Part shown: piece after piece, positions 1-13,300 of the stretch | How the letters are laid out: each line of letters opens with the position of its first letter | How positions within the stretch are numbered: position 1 is the stretch's first letter | Source: Choristoneura fumiferana | Lineage: Eukaryota; Arthropoda; Insecta; Lepidoptera; Tortricidae | DNA length: 64,000 nucleotides | Reading direction: 5' to 3' | NCBI RefSeq assembly: GCF_025370935.1 | Contig: NC_133476.1 | Location: 17,991,047 to 18,055,046 of the forward strand | The notes under the pieces: generated by a model | Database searches by the model: none | What the model was told of the DNA's origin: nothing | What the model saw: the letters and a program-made list of their open reading frames with translations, nothing else | Made by a program: the position numbers and the translations under genes

Positions 1-12
1 TTTTAATTAAAT

Positions 13-729
13 TTGGCATGGAAGATTGTCATAAGCAAGATAGTGACTCCTATGGAGATAAATTTCAATCTGCCGACAGCGGAGACAATCGACCAAAGGT
101 TTCCATACCAGGAGCTTATTGGAAGCTTAATATATCTCGCTGTATGCACACGTCCAGATATAGCTTTTGCGTGCAGTAAGCTTAATCAATATAACACATA
201 TTATAATGAATCCCATTGGCTCGCCGCTAAACGCGTACTACGATATTTATCTGGGACAACTGGCTACGGACTCAATTTTAAGAGGGATAGTAATAAAGTT
301 GAAATTTCATCCGACGCAGATTGGGTGGGGGATACAAATGATACAAAATCTTATTCAGGTTTCGTGAGTAGGTTTGGTAATTGCATTGTAAATTGGCATA
401 GCCACAAACAACAAAATATCGCTGGAAATGCTATTAAAGAGGCAAAATTCGTTAGAAACTTTTTATTAGAGTTACATTGTAGGAATGAGTCACATGATCA
501 TGTAACTATTTATAATGATAATCATAGCACACTCAAGATGGTGGAGGACGAAAGTTTTCGTAGAACAAAACATATAGATGTTCATCATCATTTTATACAG
601 GGATGTGTTGAACGCAAAGTAATCTGTTTAGCTTACAAGCCCTCAGCTGAATTAGGAGCAGATATTTTTACAAAAGCCTTACCTAAGGTGAAACAGGATT
701 TCTTTGTGAAGTGCTTAGATTTAGTTTAA
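13..729 (+). mobile_element. Copia (Ty1) retrotransposon pol, 3' end with RNase H
   Basis: The 238-codon open frame is the end of a Ty1/Copia polyprotein. The stretch LIGSLIYLAVCTRPDIAFA and the following AAKRVLRYLSGT are the linker between reverse transcriptase and RNase H seen in Copia elements. SSDADWVGD carries the first RNase H acidic residue, and KHIDVHHHFI and DIFTKALPK are the usual C-terminal blocks. The element is truncated by the window start, so the gag, protease, integrase and most of the RT are out of view. The normally conserved STAEAEY-type motif reads NAIKEAKF here, which suggests an ageing copy, although no stop codon interrupts the frame. The first residues (MAWKIVIS) look unlike the family, so the true frame probably enters from the left. 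Confidence 0.88.
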
Positions 730-826
730 ACTTTTTTTGTATTTTGTACTCTCGCACAGAGTTTATACTTCATTTCTGTTTTAAATTTGTAAAACATATG
801 ATTGCCTCGAGTAAGGTAAGGGGCAG

Positions 827-1010
827 TGTTAGGGATAACCTATTTTCATACTTAATGTAGAAATGTGTCTATGGCCGATTTCAAATGAAGAGTTTTTGTT
901 TTCTTACTTATGTCAATGTCTTTCGCAAATATACATGTCGGTTACTTTAAAAATATAATGTTTTTCATTTAATTACTGGGTAAAGACTATTAAGTACAGC
1001 CTTGACAAGT
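827..1010 (+). repeat. candidate 3' LTR of the Copia element
   Basis: About 100 bases after the Copia stop codon a purine-rich tract (aaggtaaggggcag) is followed by TGTTAGGG at 827. This is the arrangement of a polypurine tract and LTR start. The right end is a guess: I could not find a matching 5' LTR, and the RTE-like and MITE-like sequence starts near 1015. Confidence 0.3.
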
Positions 1011-1071
1011 ATAAGTGTCAGAGGGACCGCACGACACGAACTTCGAGTTTCGAGTTTCGTAGTAGTCTTGC

Positions 1072-1565
1072 TGACTCTTTTGAATCTTCAGATTCGGATT
1101 TACCCATCTCTAGCTCCACTCGATAATTTTTCGGCCTCAACGGCCATCTCTTCTAGGTACTATATGTCCTGCCCATTGCCACTTCAAAGAGCTAATTCAC
1201 TTGGCTATGTCGGTGACCGTTGCTCTTCTACGTGTGTCCTCATTTCTGATTCGATCCCGTAGAGAAACTTCATGCATCATAACCTCCCTCTATAGCTCAC
1301 TGAGCATCTCTGAGCCTATTTATAAGTTCTATAGTGAAGCACCGCATCTCGGATCCATATATCATCACTGGCAACACACATAATAATAACTTTCGTGTCT
1401 TTCACCTTAAGGCACTGAGGGATTTTGGACGGAAAGACATCGTGGAGTTGTTCAAACCGTACCCATCCAAGTTGAAATGGACGATTGACCTCACCTCGTC
1501 GACTTACCTATGATAATTGGACGGTTTGTCCTAGGTATTCATACGCGTCAACAACTTCAAGAACC
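1072..1565 (-). mobile_element. degenerate RTE-type LINE fragment (RT C-terminal region)
   Basis: Read on the minus strand with frameshifts, this stretch gives DAYEYLGQTVQL, EVNRPFQLGW, SKIPQCLKVK and a THVEEQRS-type block. These match the C-terminal part of RTE-family reverse transcriptases common in moths (YEYLGQ..., SKIPQCLK...). Several stops and frame changes show it is dead. The first ~50 bases past its 3' side (1015-1065) resemble 27450-27500, a separate repeat. Confidence 0.6.
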
Positions 1566-2080
1566 GAATACACTCACAAACACACAAACATCACGCCTGT
1601 AGTATTCCCCAAATGGGGTAGGTAGAGCACACGAACGAAACGTTACCACTTCGGAGCCACTTTTATCAATTTTAGGCTTTAAGTTTGACAAAAACAGTAC
1701 AATAGTGACACAGGTTGCTAGCCTGTCTGTCGCCTACCGTTTATATGTAATGTCATTGGTTGTTGTTTAATTTCGTTTTTACTGTTAATTAAATTAAATT
1801 GAAGGTGACGCCTTTATTCAGAATATTGCGGGGAAAGGATCTTATGTCAGCTGGCAATACAAACTTTTTGTTTTTATTTTGATTCGATTGGGATTCGAAC
1901 ACGGAAGTGGTTGGTTGTGGTTGGTTGTTTCTCGGTTAGTTTCGTATCGTATCGTACGAACTCGTTGACGATCGAATTGCGAAATGTCTAATTGGTTTTT
2001 TCGAACAAGAGAATAAAGTATGTCTAAATTATGGTGATTACCCGTTCGGATCCGACATAAGGAAAGGGAATCCTTAAAAT
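1566..2080 (+). promoter_or_regulatory. upstream flank and probable 5' UTR of Trim37
   Basis: There is no open frame here, and it is the only gap between the retroelement debris and the Trim37 start codon, so the promoter must lie in it or further upstream. I see no clear TATA box. The last 200 bases are richer in CG-containing motifs, such as repeated cgtatcgtatcgtacg, than the AT-rich DNA before them. An in-frame TAA at 2075-2077 sits two codons before the chosen ATG. Confidence 0.3.
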
Positions 2081-2134
2081 ATGGCCTCGAGAGGAGACAA
2101 AGGGAATGGAAATGGCGAGGAGCAGATCGTGGAG
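2081..2134 (+). CDS. Trim37: Trim37 exon 1 (start codon)
   Basis: Eighteen codons, MASRGDKGNGNGEEQIVE, ending in phase 0 at GAG|GTAAAC. This leader is not conserved with vertebrates. Intron 1 (2135-2202) is only 68 nt and ends in ttttgattttag. Reading through it would shift out of the RING frame, so splicing is required. Confidence 0.82.
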
Positions 2135-5100
2135 GTAAACTTTGGCCTACATTTGGATGAACAGTTAGGAATTGTGGTTTGTGAAACATGTTTTGATTTT
2201 AGACGTTGGCGGAGGTGTTTCGATGCTTCATCTGTATGGAGAAGCTGGTGGATGCGCATCTGTGTCCGCACTGCTCGAAGTTATGTTGCTATGCGTGCGT
2301 GCGGCGCTGGCTGACAGAGCAGCGGTCGCAGTGCCCGCACTGCCGGGCCTCGCTGCACCTTCACGAGCTGGTCAACTGCCGCTGGGTCGAGGAGGTGACG
2401 CAGCAGATCGAGACCATGCAACAGACTAACTCTGCCACCCAGCGGGAGAGCTTTAGAGACAGGTAATTTGATAGGTTGCTATATTATTTTAAATTTGGTG
2501 GTATCAAGTGCTTAAAAACCTTTAAAATTTGCAATCTGTTTATTACTTTGTGTTAATTTAGTCTGTAGTGTCATTTTAGTGTGTGTGTTGTTTAGTTAGG
2601 TCATTTTTGTGTTTTTTCGTGATTAATTATTTTTAATTGAAGTTTTCTGCTAAAGTAAATAGAAGATTTCAATAATAAGAACAAATTGGAGTCAATCATG
2701 CTATATAATATAGGTAAAATAAATTGTCTAATTGGAGAATAGTCCCCCTACTGATGCCTATCGCTGTTTACAGTCATTATTTTTAGCTTTTTACTTTGTT
2801 GACATGCTTTGTGGTGCAGAATAAGTATTAAGTCAGTTTTTAATACCAATGTTATATTTTAAACAGGTGCCCAACCCATCAAGAGAAGCTGACGGTGTAC
2901 TGTTGGACATGTCGACGTTGCATCTGCCATCAGTGTGCGCTCTGGGGCGGGACCCACTCAGGGCACACCTTCAAGCCACTGGAAGAGGTCTATGAGCAAC
3001 ATGTCACACAGATCCGGGATGAGGTGTCACAGCTAAGACGGAGATTGATGGAGCTCATTAGTTTGGTGCAGGATGTGGTAAGCAATCCATTATCAGCCCT
3101 TATTAGTCTATTGCTCTCCTGCGTCATAACAATTAGCTGAACATCAGGTCTCCTTCTTTAATACCAACCCTGCCCGCTGCCTTATAAATAAAGCATGAAT
3201 GGGTGTTGTACAAGTAAACAAATTAATCTGAAAATTTGGTAGTTTCAGTTTGAAAATATTCAGCTTTTTCCTGGTATTGGAGACTTTAATTGGAGTGGAT
3301 GATGGTGGTTTATGACTTGAAATATATTGTATCTGAACACACTTCTACACCATTAACAATAGAGTCATATTCAGATATTTTTGATCAAATTTTAAGTAGT
3401 AATAAAGCAGTAATGAAGCAGACAAAAACCTAAAATTTGGATTATTTGGAACTTCTTTAGATGCTATAGCAACTCCACTTATACTTGAAAATTAAATCTT
3501 CACATTTGCAAAACTGTCACCAAATGGTCTACATTTTTTGCCCAAATCCTTTGTACAAAAACCATTGGTACAGCTGCTCTCACCGACCCATTGACCTCCT
3601 TAGAAATGGTGAATGCACACTGCAGTGTGCTATGCATGCTAAAATGATACAATGCCATTTGGTAATGATGTGAAAGGTTTGCTGCAACCTTGTCCATCGC
3701 AGATTTCGTGTTTCACGCGTTTCTAAACGATGGGGTAATTATTGTACTTAGGCATCATGCTTTATTTTCAAGGTCTTTAAAATTAAATAAAAAAAATTGC
3801 TAGCATCTTGCCCGCCCGTGAAAGCTTCCAACAAAATGTATAAATTTTTATTACTACATTAAATGAACTTAGCTACATTGTCATTAAAAAAACATTGGAT
3901 GTCACAATTATCTGGTCAGACTGGTCAACAATGAAAATGGGTTCCATTTAAATGTAAAAGAACATTATTATTATTATGGTTGGGCCTGAGCATTATTACT
4001 GTGGGCCTTTATGGAAACTGCAGTACTTTTATTAGCCCTGAACATTTAATGTACTCACCAGCTTTCATTTGCTTAATGTAACAGACTTTTAAAGCCATAA
4101 CAGTTCTAATAATTATACTGTCTAGCTGATTTTAACACATACATATGTAATTTTCAGGAACGCAATGTGGAATCGGTTCGCGCTGCCAAAGATGAGCGTG
4201 TTCGCGAGATCCGCAATGCTGTTGAGCTGATGATATCCCGCCTGGACTCCGCTCTGAAGGCTAAACTCCTCACTCTCATGGGCCAGAAGAATAGCCTCAC
4301 CCAGGAGACGGAGCAGCTGGAGCATTTGCTCCAGGAAATAGAGCACCAGTTACATGCCAGTACTAGGTTAGTAAACTGGATATTGTAAAGTTTTACTACT
4401 ATTTTTGGCGGCATGTGGGGAATGTAATCTAGGTGACTGATACTGGCAACAAACTTCTACTGTATATATGTAATATCTGCTGAGTATTAGCTAGCGTAAA
4501 CCTAAAAGCAATGCAATGAAATGCTAGTTTGTGGGACCTTACATCACATAATGGTAAAATATGTTTATAATATTGATCTAGAATGTGGCTTGTGATACCA
4601 TAATGACTTAAACTACCAGATTTCCTCGTTCCTAAGTGATTGTGACGACAGAAGATAGTCACGGAATTTCTCTGCTATTAGGTTACACATAATGAGTCCA
4701 TTGAAATTAGATTACCGAAAAATGTAAAAAAAAACTAGTCAACCAATTAGTCCAATTTTTTTGATTTACTTTGTTATTGGTTCTTATTAGCTGCCATATT
4801 AATACACACTCTGTTTATAAATTACAAAGACACGCACAGACAGGCAGACAGAAGCGAGGCTAGAGTAGGCTTTGGCTATGGAACCCTAAAAAAGAAGAAT
4901 AACTGACTGGATGTTTTTATGTCTTACAGATCTGAACTAATAGCCAAGAGTAGCGACTTGTCCAAAATGATTCACCAGGTCCGCAAAAAGCCGATGGCCA
5001 GTTTTGTTACTGCTCCAGTACCAGCAGATTTCCATAGGTAAGTTTGTAAAGCTCTAGAAATTCAGAATTTTTATATATTGACCAAGTAAACGAGAAATTA

Positions 5101-8100
5101 ATCATTATTGTTACCTTATTGAAAGAAGGTTCTTTTATTTCCCTAATTGTTTTGGTCTAATAGGATTTAATATTATGTCATTTTCCATAAATATATCAAA
5201 TGTTTAAGAGCCAGTGCCTTTTCTGGATTTATTCACAATATTGAATATTCAAAGGTTCAAAGAAAAAAAATACTTTTACTTGTATCTTCATTGGTTCTGG
5301 AATTTAAGTTCCTCCCATTAAAATTTTATCGTGTTTTAGTAAAATAAAAAAAAATAAAAAAAATAGTTTTTAGTTCAGCCATGATGGCAGATAGAGTAAC
5401 TCCATGATAACATACTCAAATGGCAGATAGAGTAACTGTCATACTTATGTTATTAATAAGTATAGATTGATTGACCCACTTGTTTAAACTTTGGAAATTA
5501 TCAAAAGGGTGGCCATTGAATGCAAGGTTCTCCATTTTCATGTAATATTCATCCATACTTTTGTTTGTTCTCAGATTTGTGATTTTTTAAAGATAGACTG
5601 CCTATTGTTGTTAGTATTTTAACACTCTAATAATTCATTTGAATATATTTGAACGAAACAAAGCACAGGCTTCAAAGTCATACATAAATAATGTGAATGG
5701 AATGGTTTTTTGCATCAATTGGCAGTTTACCTTATGGTCCGCTTTATTAACATCTCGTACGCTCGCAACTTAAATTTTAACGAAAACAGTAAAGAACAAT
5801 TATTGATTATGCCATACATATTTATAAATGTCACCACAATTTTGAAGGTAATAACCGAAGCTGCGAGGTCCGCTAATTCAGCCGACACCACATTTTTATT
5901 TGGCCAGTTTTCTCACGCGCATAATAAGTCCGGTACAGTTTATTTGTGTTGAACAGTGAGATCGTCCCAAGCTACGACAGCAGTACGTTTCCACTGACGA
6001 ACTTCACACAGCTTCAACACGCCGCGGCGCCGGTGTACTCGGCCCCGCTTCACGTCAATGGTCTCTGTTGGCGGCTGAAAGTCTACCCGGATGGCAACGG
6101 CGTCGTGCGCGGCAACTATCTGTCAGTGTTCTTGGAGCTGAGTGCCGGATTGCCAGAGACCTCTAAGTGAGTTATGGGAGCCTGGTAGCTGCGTTTGGAC
6201 GGGGCTGGCCAAGTTGGAGTTCACGGGTTGCTGTTTAAATCGATATGGATCTAACGGACCTTTGTAAATGATAAATTATATCTATCATCAAGGTTCAAGG
6301 GAAAAAGATTGATTTTAGGTTGACTATCATTTGCCCAAATATCATTTGCTATAAAATAGTTTTTCATAATTTTTATTTGTCATATTATTATATTAATTAA
6401 TTTCTGAAACAGTATTGTCTTCAGAATGGCTAATAAAGTAACCATACATAAAGTAACCTAACATACTGTATTTAATAAAATGATATTTCAAAAAATCCTG
6501 TAAAAAGTACGGATTTATATATTGTATGGCAAACGTTGGCATGGCATGTAAAATTATGAGTTATGACAGATGCAATTATAAGAAGCAATGTGGTTCGCTC
6601 AGTCCCACACATTTGAGTGGTCTCATGGGCGCGGGCCGACTTTAAGACAGCCCTGTGATAGGCGATTGATATTGATCTTAAATGCACGTTAAACCCGACA
6701 TCAGTGGCTCTTCTAAAGTCAGGACCTGTAGGATAGCAATCTATATTGTTGAATTCGACAAGCAATCCCTACTAATATTATAAATGCGAAAGTAACTCTG
6801 TCTGTCTGTCTGTCTGTCTGTTACCCTTTCACGTCGAAACCACTGAACCGATTTTGATGAAATTTGGTACATAGGTAGTTTGAACCCCAAGGATCAACAT
6901 AGAATACCTTTTATTCTGGTAGAGGGCACCACCACGCGATACCCCAGGTCCGCGCAGACGAAGTCGCGGGCATAAGCTAGTATTTTATAAACATTGTAAT
7001 GAGAGTTTCTTGAAAGCGAAATATCTGTCTGTTTGACGTCACAGCCTCGCTTGCGATTGGCTCATTTAGTTGTATAACCAATGACACACGTGCTGCTAAT
7101 GCCAAAATTGACAAGCGAACCTCGCGATATTAGGGATAATTTTATTCGCACTAGTACCTTCGGCAGACAAAACAGGACAATGACGGTTTTCGACAGGCCA
7201 AATACCGATAGATGGCGTTTGCTCGTGATTGGTTCAATAGCTAAATGAGCCAATCGCAAGCAAACGTCAAACGAACCTCACGATATTAACGCCATCTAGC
7301 GATATTTCGCCTATGTGAAAACAAAAAAGGAGAATTATTAGTAGGAAGAAAAGAACTAAAGGAACTACTGCGAGTAATCCGATACTAGCGCCAACTACCC
7401 TGTCGCACACCCTTATTTTTAAGTAAACATACAATGAAATGGTTATCTTGTCGGTAGTTTGCTATGTTTGGATTTGTCTGGTAGGCTTATAATTCTGATG
7501 CTTTGTCTTGAAGTTTGACTATTGGCTTTCTTACAAAAGTTATGTGTGATTTATGAATGAAATATTTTAATACGACGATATTTTTTATTGCTGCAAGCAA
7601 TGGTTTTACGACTCTAAGGTTAGGCCAGAGGTAAGTTTACTCGCGAAAGCAAAATTTTGCTTGCGTCTTGCTTGTTCATATTTCATCAGATTCGCTACAA
7701 GCTTCATGCATTGTCCAGGCGCCATCAGATATATCGGAGCGACCATGCATGGCGATTGTCCTCCGTGTCAAACTAAAATCGTCGATACTACGTTTTTGAG
7801 TTTGCATGTTTGTTGAAATGTCGATGGATTGTGTAATGAAAATCGCTTAGTTTATGTTGTGATTCATTCATGGAAATAGGATACGTTATTTTCATTATGT
7901 AAGGGTCTCCCGTTATCTATCGACGCGGAATCCGCAAAAGTCGATAGAAAGAAGCTTTATGTCCATACAATAAGAGCTAAAAAGGCATCGACGCGTCGAC
8001 GTTTTTATTATGGCTCTTATTGTATCGACACAGCTTTTTCTGTCGGCTTTTGTAGATTCGTTGTCGGGATGCGGAAGTGGCAAAAACAAAAAAATGGTGC

Positions 8101-10296
8101 AAACATACTTATTTCACCTGTTTTTATCTAGGTCATGCTTGGTAACGATCCTATACTAAAGCAGTTAAAACTTAAAACCAAATTAGCACTTTTAATATTG
8201 AGTTGCGGTACATTGCCGCGTTCGAACGATCACTTGTAAATCCATAAACCCCGCGTCCGCAATGTAGGATCAATTGTCAATTACTGGCCACCTTACACTA
8301 TAAATTAATTCTAGTCACCTAGTATAAACAGAGTAATTTTTAGTATAAGGTGTCAATACTGGCTACCCTTCCAATAACTGGCCGCCTTATACTAAAATGA
8401 ATTCTGGTCACCTATAAATAGAATTCATTTTTAGTATAAGGTGGCCGGTTCTTAAAAGGTGGTGGCGAGTTATTGAAAGGTGGCCAGTAATTTTCGATTT
8501 ACCCTATCACAATTTTCCCAATAATATCGCGCGGTATGAGCAAATCTTTGTATCTCAGATACGAGTACCGAGTGGAGATGCTGCACCAAGTGTCCCGCGA
8601 TCCCTCCAAGAACATCGTCCGGGAGTTCGCGTCCGACTTCGAGGTTGGCGAGTGTTGGGGCTACAACCGTTTCTTTCGGCTCGACTTGCTGGCCAGTGAA
8701 GGCTATTTGAATCCCGATACTGACACTCTAATACTCAGGTATGTGGTAAAGAGCTAAAATTACATGTTTGTCCATCGAGCACCTTGGCCGCTTGCTTATA
8801 TTGACGCTGACTTTACAAAAAAAACCCTGATATTTTTCCTCATAGTTTATATTCAAATATTTCAAATGTGTTTGCCACTAGGTTCCAAGTCCGACCCCCG
8901 ACGTTCTACCAGCGCTGTCGCGATCAGCAGTGGTATATCAACCAACTTATCACTATGCGTAACCAGCACATACTGCAAATCAATGATCTCAAAGAGGTAT
9001 GGGTATGACAGGCATTGATTTAATAACAATAAAAATATTTTTTTTTCGACCAACATTATTAGTAATGCATAAAGTTTAATTCTAGTGTTAGTAACGCTAC
9101 ACTTTAGTCAGTACATGAACCATACTGCAATGATTCATGTACTGATAGTCGAACCTCTGCGCGAATGTAGTTAGGGTGCTGTTGATTTAGTTTGATTCAT
9201 TATTTACCACGAAGGTTCGGATGTCCATAGACTGCTGATTTTCAGTGCAACCCTACCACACGAAACAATTCACTCTCTTTCACTCCCCATTGATAATTTT
9301 ATTTGACGGATAAATGTGATGCCGTCGCAGTCTATTCGAACAAATCAAACAGAGACGGGAGACGGCATCACATTTCTTACGGTGTCACGCGATTTACATA
9401 AGTATTCCAAATTTCAAGTCAAACTGACTACTGGAAGTTGTCAAATTTAACTTGCAAGATTTGATTACAGACAGACAGACAGACAGACAACGGGACAGGT
9501 GAAACTAAATAAAAGGTTGTAAAACGAATTCTATTTTATAGTATAGGTGACCAGACTTCATTTTAGTATAAGGTGGCCAGTTATTGAAGGGTGGCCAGTA
9601 ATTGACACCTTCTAAACTTGACTGACTAGTGAGGTAGTGTGTTATTGAACGGTGGCCAGTAATTGACGATTTACCCTAAGTGCAGATAGGGTGAGAAATG
9701 GAGAGGCCTTTGCCCAATTGCGGGACATGGACATTACAGGCTAATAAAAAAAAACTGATAATCAAATTGACGGAGTGATAAGTTTTTTTATAAGGAAACT
9801 AGGTAATTGTGGTAATGTTGTGTTCTGCTTCAGCGTCTCTCCCTCGAGATGTCTCGCAACTCGATGGCGGCGACGCGCGCGCCGGCGCCGGGCGACGACA
9901 ACCCCGCGCAGAACAACCCCGTGGACGGCGACGGCAGCGACCCGCTGCTGTTCGGCGCGCAGTGGAAGTACGCGCCTCACGCCGCCGGCAGCGGCAGCGG
10001 CAGCGGCCCGCGCCTGCTGAGCCCAGGTATCTCTAACCTCCTGCGGCCCTGCTTCTCAAAGCTTACAAGTCCAATAGTATTTGTTTTGTCTCGTGAATTA
10101 AATGAGAAAAAGAAACAACACGAAAAATATTAGATTACTAGCTTAAACCCGCGACTTCGTCTGCGCGGATCTAGGTTATCGCGCGGTGGCGCCCTCTACC
10201 GGAATAAAAGGTATCCTATGTTGATCCTTGGGGTTCAAAATATCTATATACCAAATTTCATCAAAATCGGTTCAGTGGTTTCGACGTGAAAGCGTA

Positions 10297-10333
<37 letters not shown>

Positions 10334-13300
10334 GTTACTTTCGCATTTATAATATTAGTAGGGATTAGTAGGGATTATGCTTATTTGTTTTATGAAATTG
10401 AAACTATATGTCACCATAACTCAGCGCGGCGTTAGGAAGCTACAGGTGAGACAACGGCGATTTAGGCAAAAAAAATTAGGCGAGCCGGCAGGAATCGAGC
10501 TGTATGAAGCCTACGCCATTGCTAAAGTAAAGTCGCCGAGCAGGAAGAATTTCGCGCAATGACCTTTACTACTTGTCTCTGTCACTCGCGCGTGAATATT
10601 TGACGTCGCATTCGTACAAATTCATGTGTGCGAGTGCGACGGTAAATATTTACGCGCGAGCGACAGAGACACACAGTGAAAGGCCATTGTACGAAATTCT
10701 TACTGCTTGGCGACCGTACTCTATACTCAAACATAACAATAAATAAGTTTGTAATGAAAGCAGAATAAAATGAATTAAGACCTAGACAAAAAATCATATA
10801 GTCACCAGCACCAATATCTGACACAACAAGCGTGCATAAATATCTGCTGATACGAGTCTATTTCTAGGGCCGGAAGGACGTGTCAGATATTTTTGCACGC
10901 TCCGCTGTGGCAGATATTAATGCTGGTGACTGTACTTGGCCCAAACGACATTGTCTTGGTCCAAACGGTTTTTTTTTGTATATTTGTATATTTGTCGAAA
11001 AATAAGATTTAAACAGTCGGGATTAGGAGAGTATACAATAAGTCAGCCGTATCTCTCCGGCGGCTACTATATTTCCAGTAAACAAAGAGAGTCAATAATT
11101 ACATGGAGTGGTATTGTTCAGGTCTAACGACGGGCCTGTTCGAGGAGTCCCGCAACAACGACGTGGCGACGGCGGGCGCGTGCGCCTACGGAGACTACGC
11201 GCTGGAGCGACGCCTGGCGCCCGCCAATCTGCCCTCCACCTCGCGGTAAGCCTACGTTATCATAGGACACTATTTTATCTATACTAATATTATAAAGAGG
11301 AAAGATTTGGATTTTTGGATGTTTGCTACGAATAAACTCAAAAAGTACTGGATCGATTTCAAAAATTCTTTCACCATTACATTATAATGCCTTAGATTTA
11401 TTTTTAACTAACCGCAGATTTTTAGTTGCTTTAAAAGAATAATAATAGTCAACACATATTCCATGTAAAGTGTACGGAAGAATTTTGTCTTGACATCCGT
11501 ACAAAGTACCTGAGTTGTTTGGTGGTGTATCTGTATTGTACGATAGAGGTGTGTGGTACTGTCCCCAGGTCAGCGAACTCGTTGCACATGGGCGGGTCTG
11601 ACAACATGGCGCTGGTGAGCCTGCACACGCTGCTGAGCGCGGCCAGCGCGCCCAGCCGCATGCCCAGCAAGCTGGCGCGCCAGGACAAGCCGCACCACGT
11701 GCCCGCTAAGGACGGCGCGCTCACAGGTTTGCATGATTCACAACACAACTCACCGTTGCTCTGAGGATGAACTCTAGTTGAGTTCGAAACGGGTCAGCGT
11801 AGTATAGTGGTGGTAATAGGTTGTGATATTTGTAAGTTATTATTACAGTGTGTGCATAGACGTAGCTATGTAAGGTCGCGCGAACAAAGAAATTGTTTAC
11901 AGTTTCATTGTAAACCTTTTTCCAACCACTTATTTCGGTTGACCTGAGGCATCAATCCGGGATACAATACAATAATATAGTTGTAAACTTCACGTGGTCC
12001 AGCCCCAGCCAGGATTGAGTTTTCAATGGGTAGTGGCATCAACTTAAAATTTGATATGGAAATATAGTGTGGACGACAATGCAAGTAAAATCAACTAAAA
12101 GTACAGTAAGGAAAAAAAAAAAACATTTGTTAGTGTAGTTGAAGTTTATTTGATTGAATTGTGTTACAATATTATTTGGTTATTCGTGCAGCAGTGGCGA
12201 GCGTGCCGGTGGCGGAGGCGCCGGCGGCGGGCGTGGCGCTTGCAGCGTCCCTGTCCTCTCCAGAGTTGGCAGCGAAGCCCGAGCCGCAGGCCGAGCCCCC
12301 TGCGGCCGCGCGCGAAAGCCCCGCGCCCGCCCACCCCACGCTGGCTTCAGAGTCTAGCAGCGATGCCGGCGTGAGTATACTACCTTTCATGTCATAGGTG
12401 TACGAAATATGCCACAATACTTGTCGGTTTCTCTACGCAAGATACAGTTCATAATGGTTTTCCATTCCGATAAAATACAATGGAAAACCAAAATTACAGT
12501 GCTCTCTCAATTAGCTCCAGTACCCATCATGCACTACAGCCGTGCATTTTTAATTTTGATATTTGATACAACTTCCATATTAATGGATATGAAAATGTCA
12601 CTCATTTAATACAATAATTGATTGATTTTTTCGGGTGCCGTCGTATTTCGAGTGAGATCAGACTTAAAAAAAAGAAGTAAGCACTAGGCAGTAGCTTTAC
12701 AGTGTGCGAAATATGTATAATTGATAATAGCCAATTCATTTATATTTAGTAATACTTCCGTTTTATCTACAATACTCAATATTTTATTGCTTTTCCACAA
12801 TGTATGGTTACAGATGTTACAAAGAGATTATAACCGTTCGGAAGAAAGAAAGGGTGTGTGTAATATAACAATATAAAGCGATTTTTGTGTATTTTGCTCA
12901 TGTTTTGTAATTTGTAATTATTGAAGAGAATTATTGCAATGTTTGTTCTTTTCACGCAAAATTTTGTTAGCCGGTTGATGTCAAAGCTTTGATGGTGAGT
13001 GGAAAGGGATAAATGTGTCCTTGTCTATCCCAACCTTTCTTTCTTTTATTTTATGAATTGGTTTCTGCTAGTTTTGAAACTAATTCAGTTTCTTTATTGA
13101 CTTTTCTGCTACGCCGTTTTTTTTTATTAGCACTTTCAAACTTTACTTTGGTATCTTTACTCTTAAATCTTAAATTAGGGGTGTTGACTTTGGGTAAATG
13201 GAGCATGTTTGGTGACTCAGTAACCCCCGAAGAAAGAAGAGGTCACTGACCAAGATTTGTGAAGAAGGGACAGGTACAAGTGTGTAAGGAGTGTCGTTCT

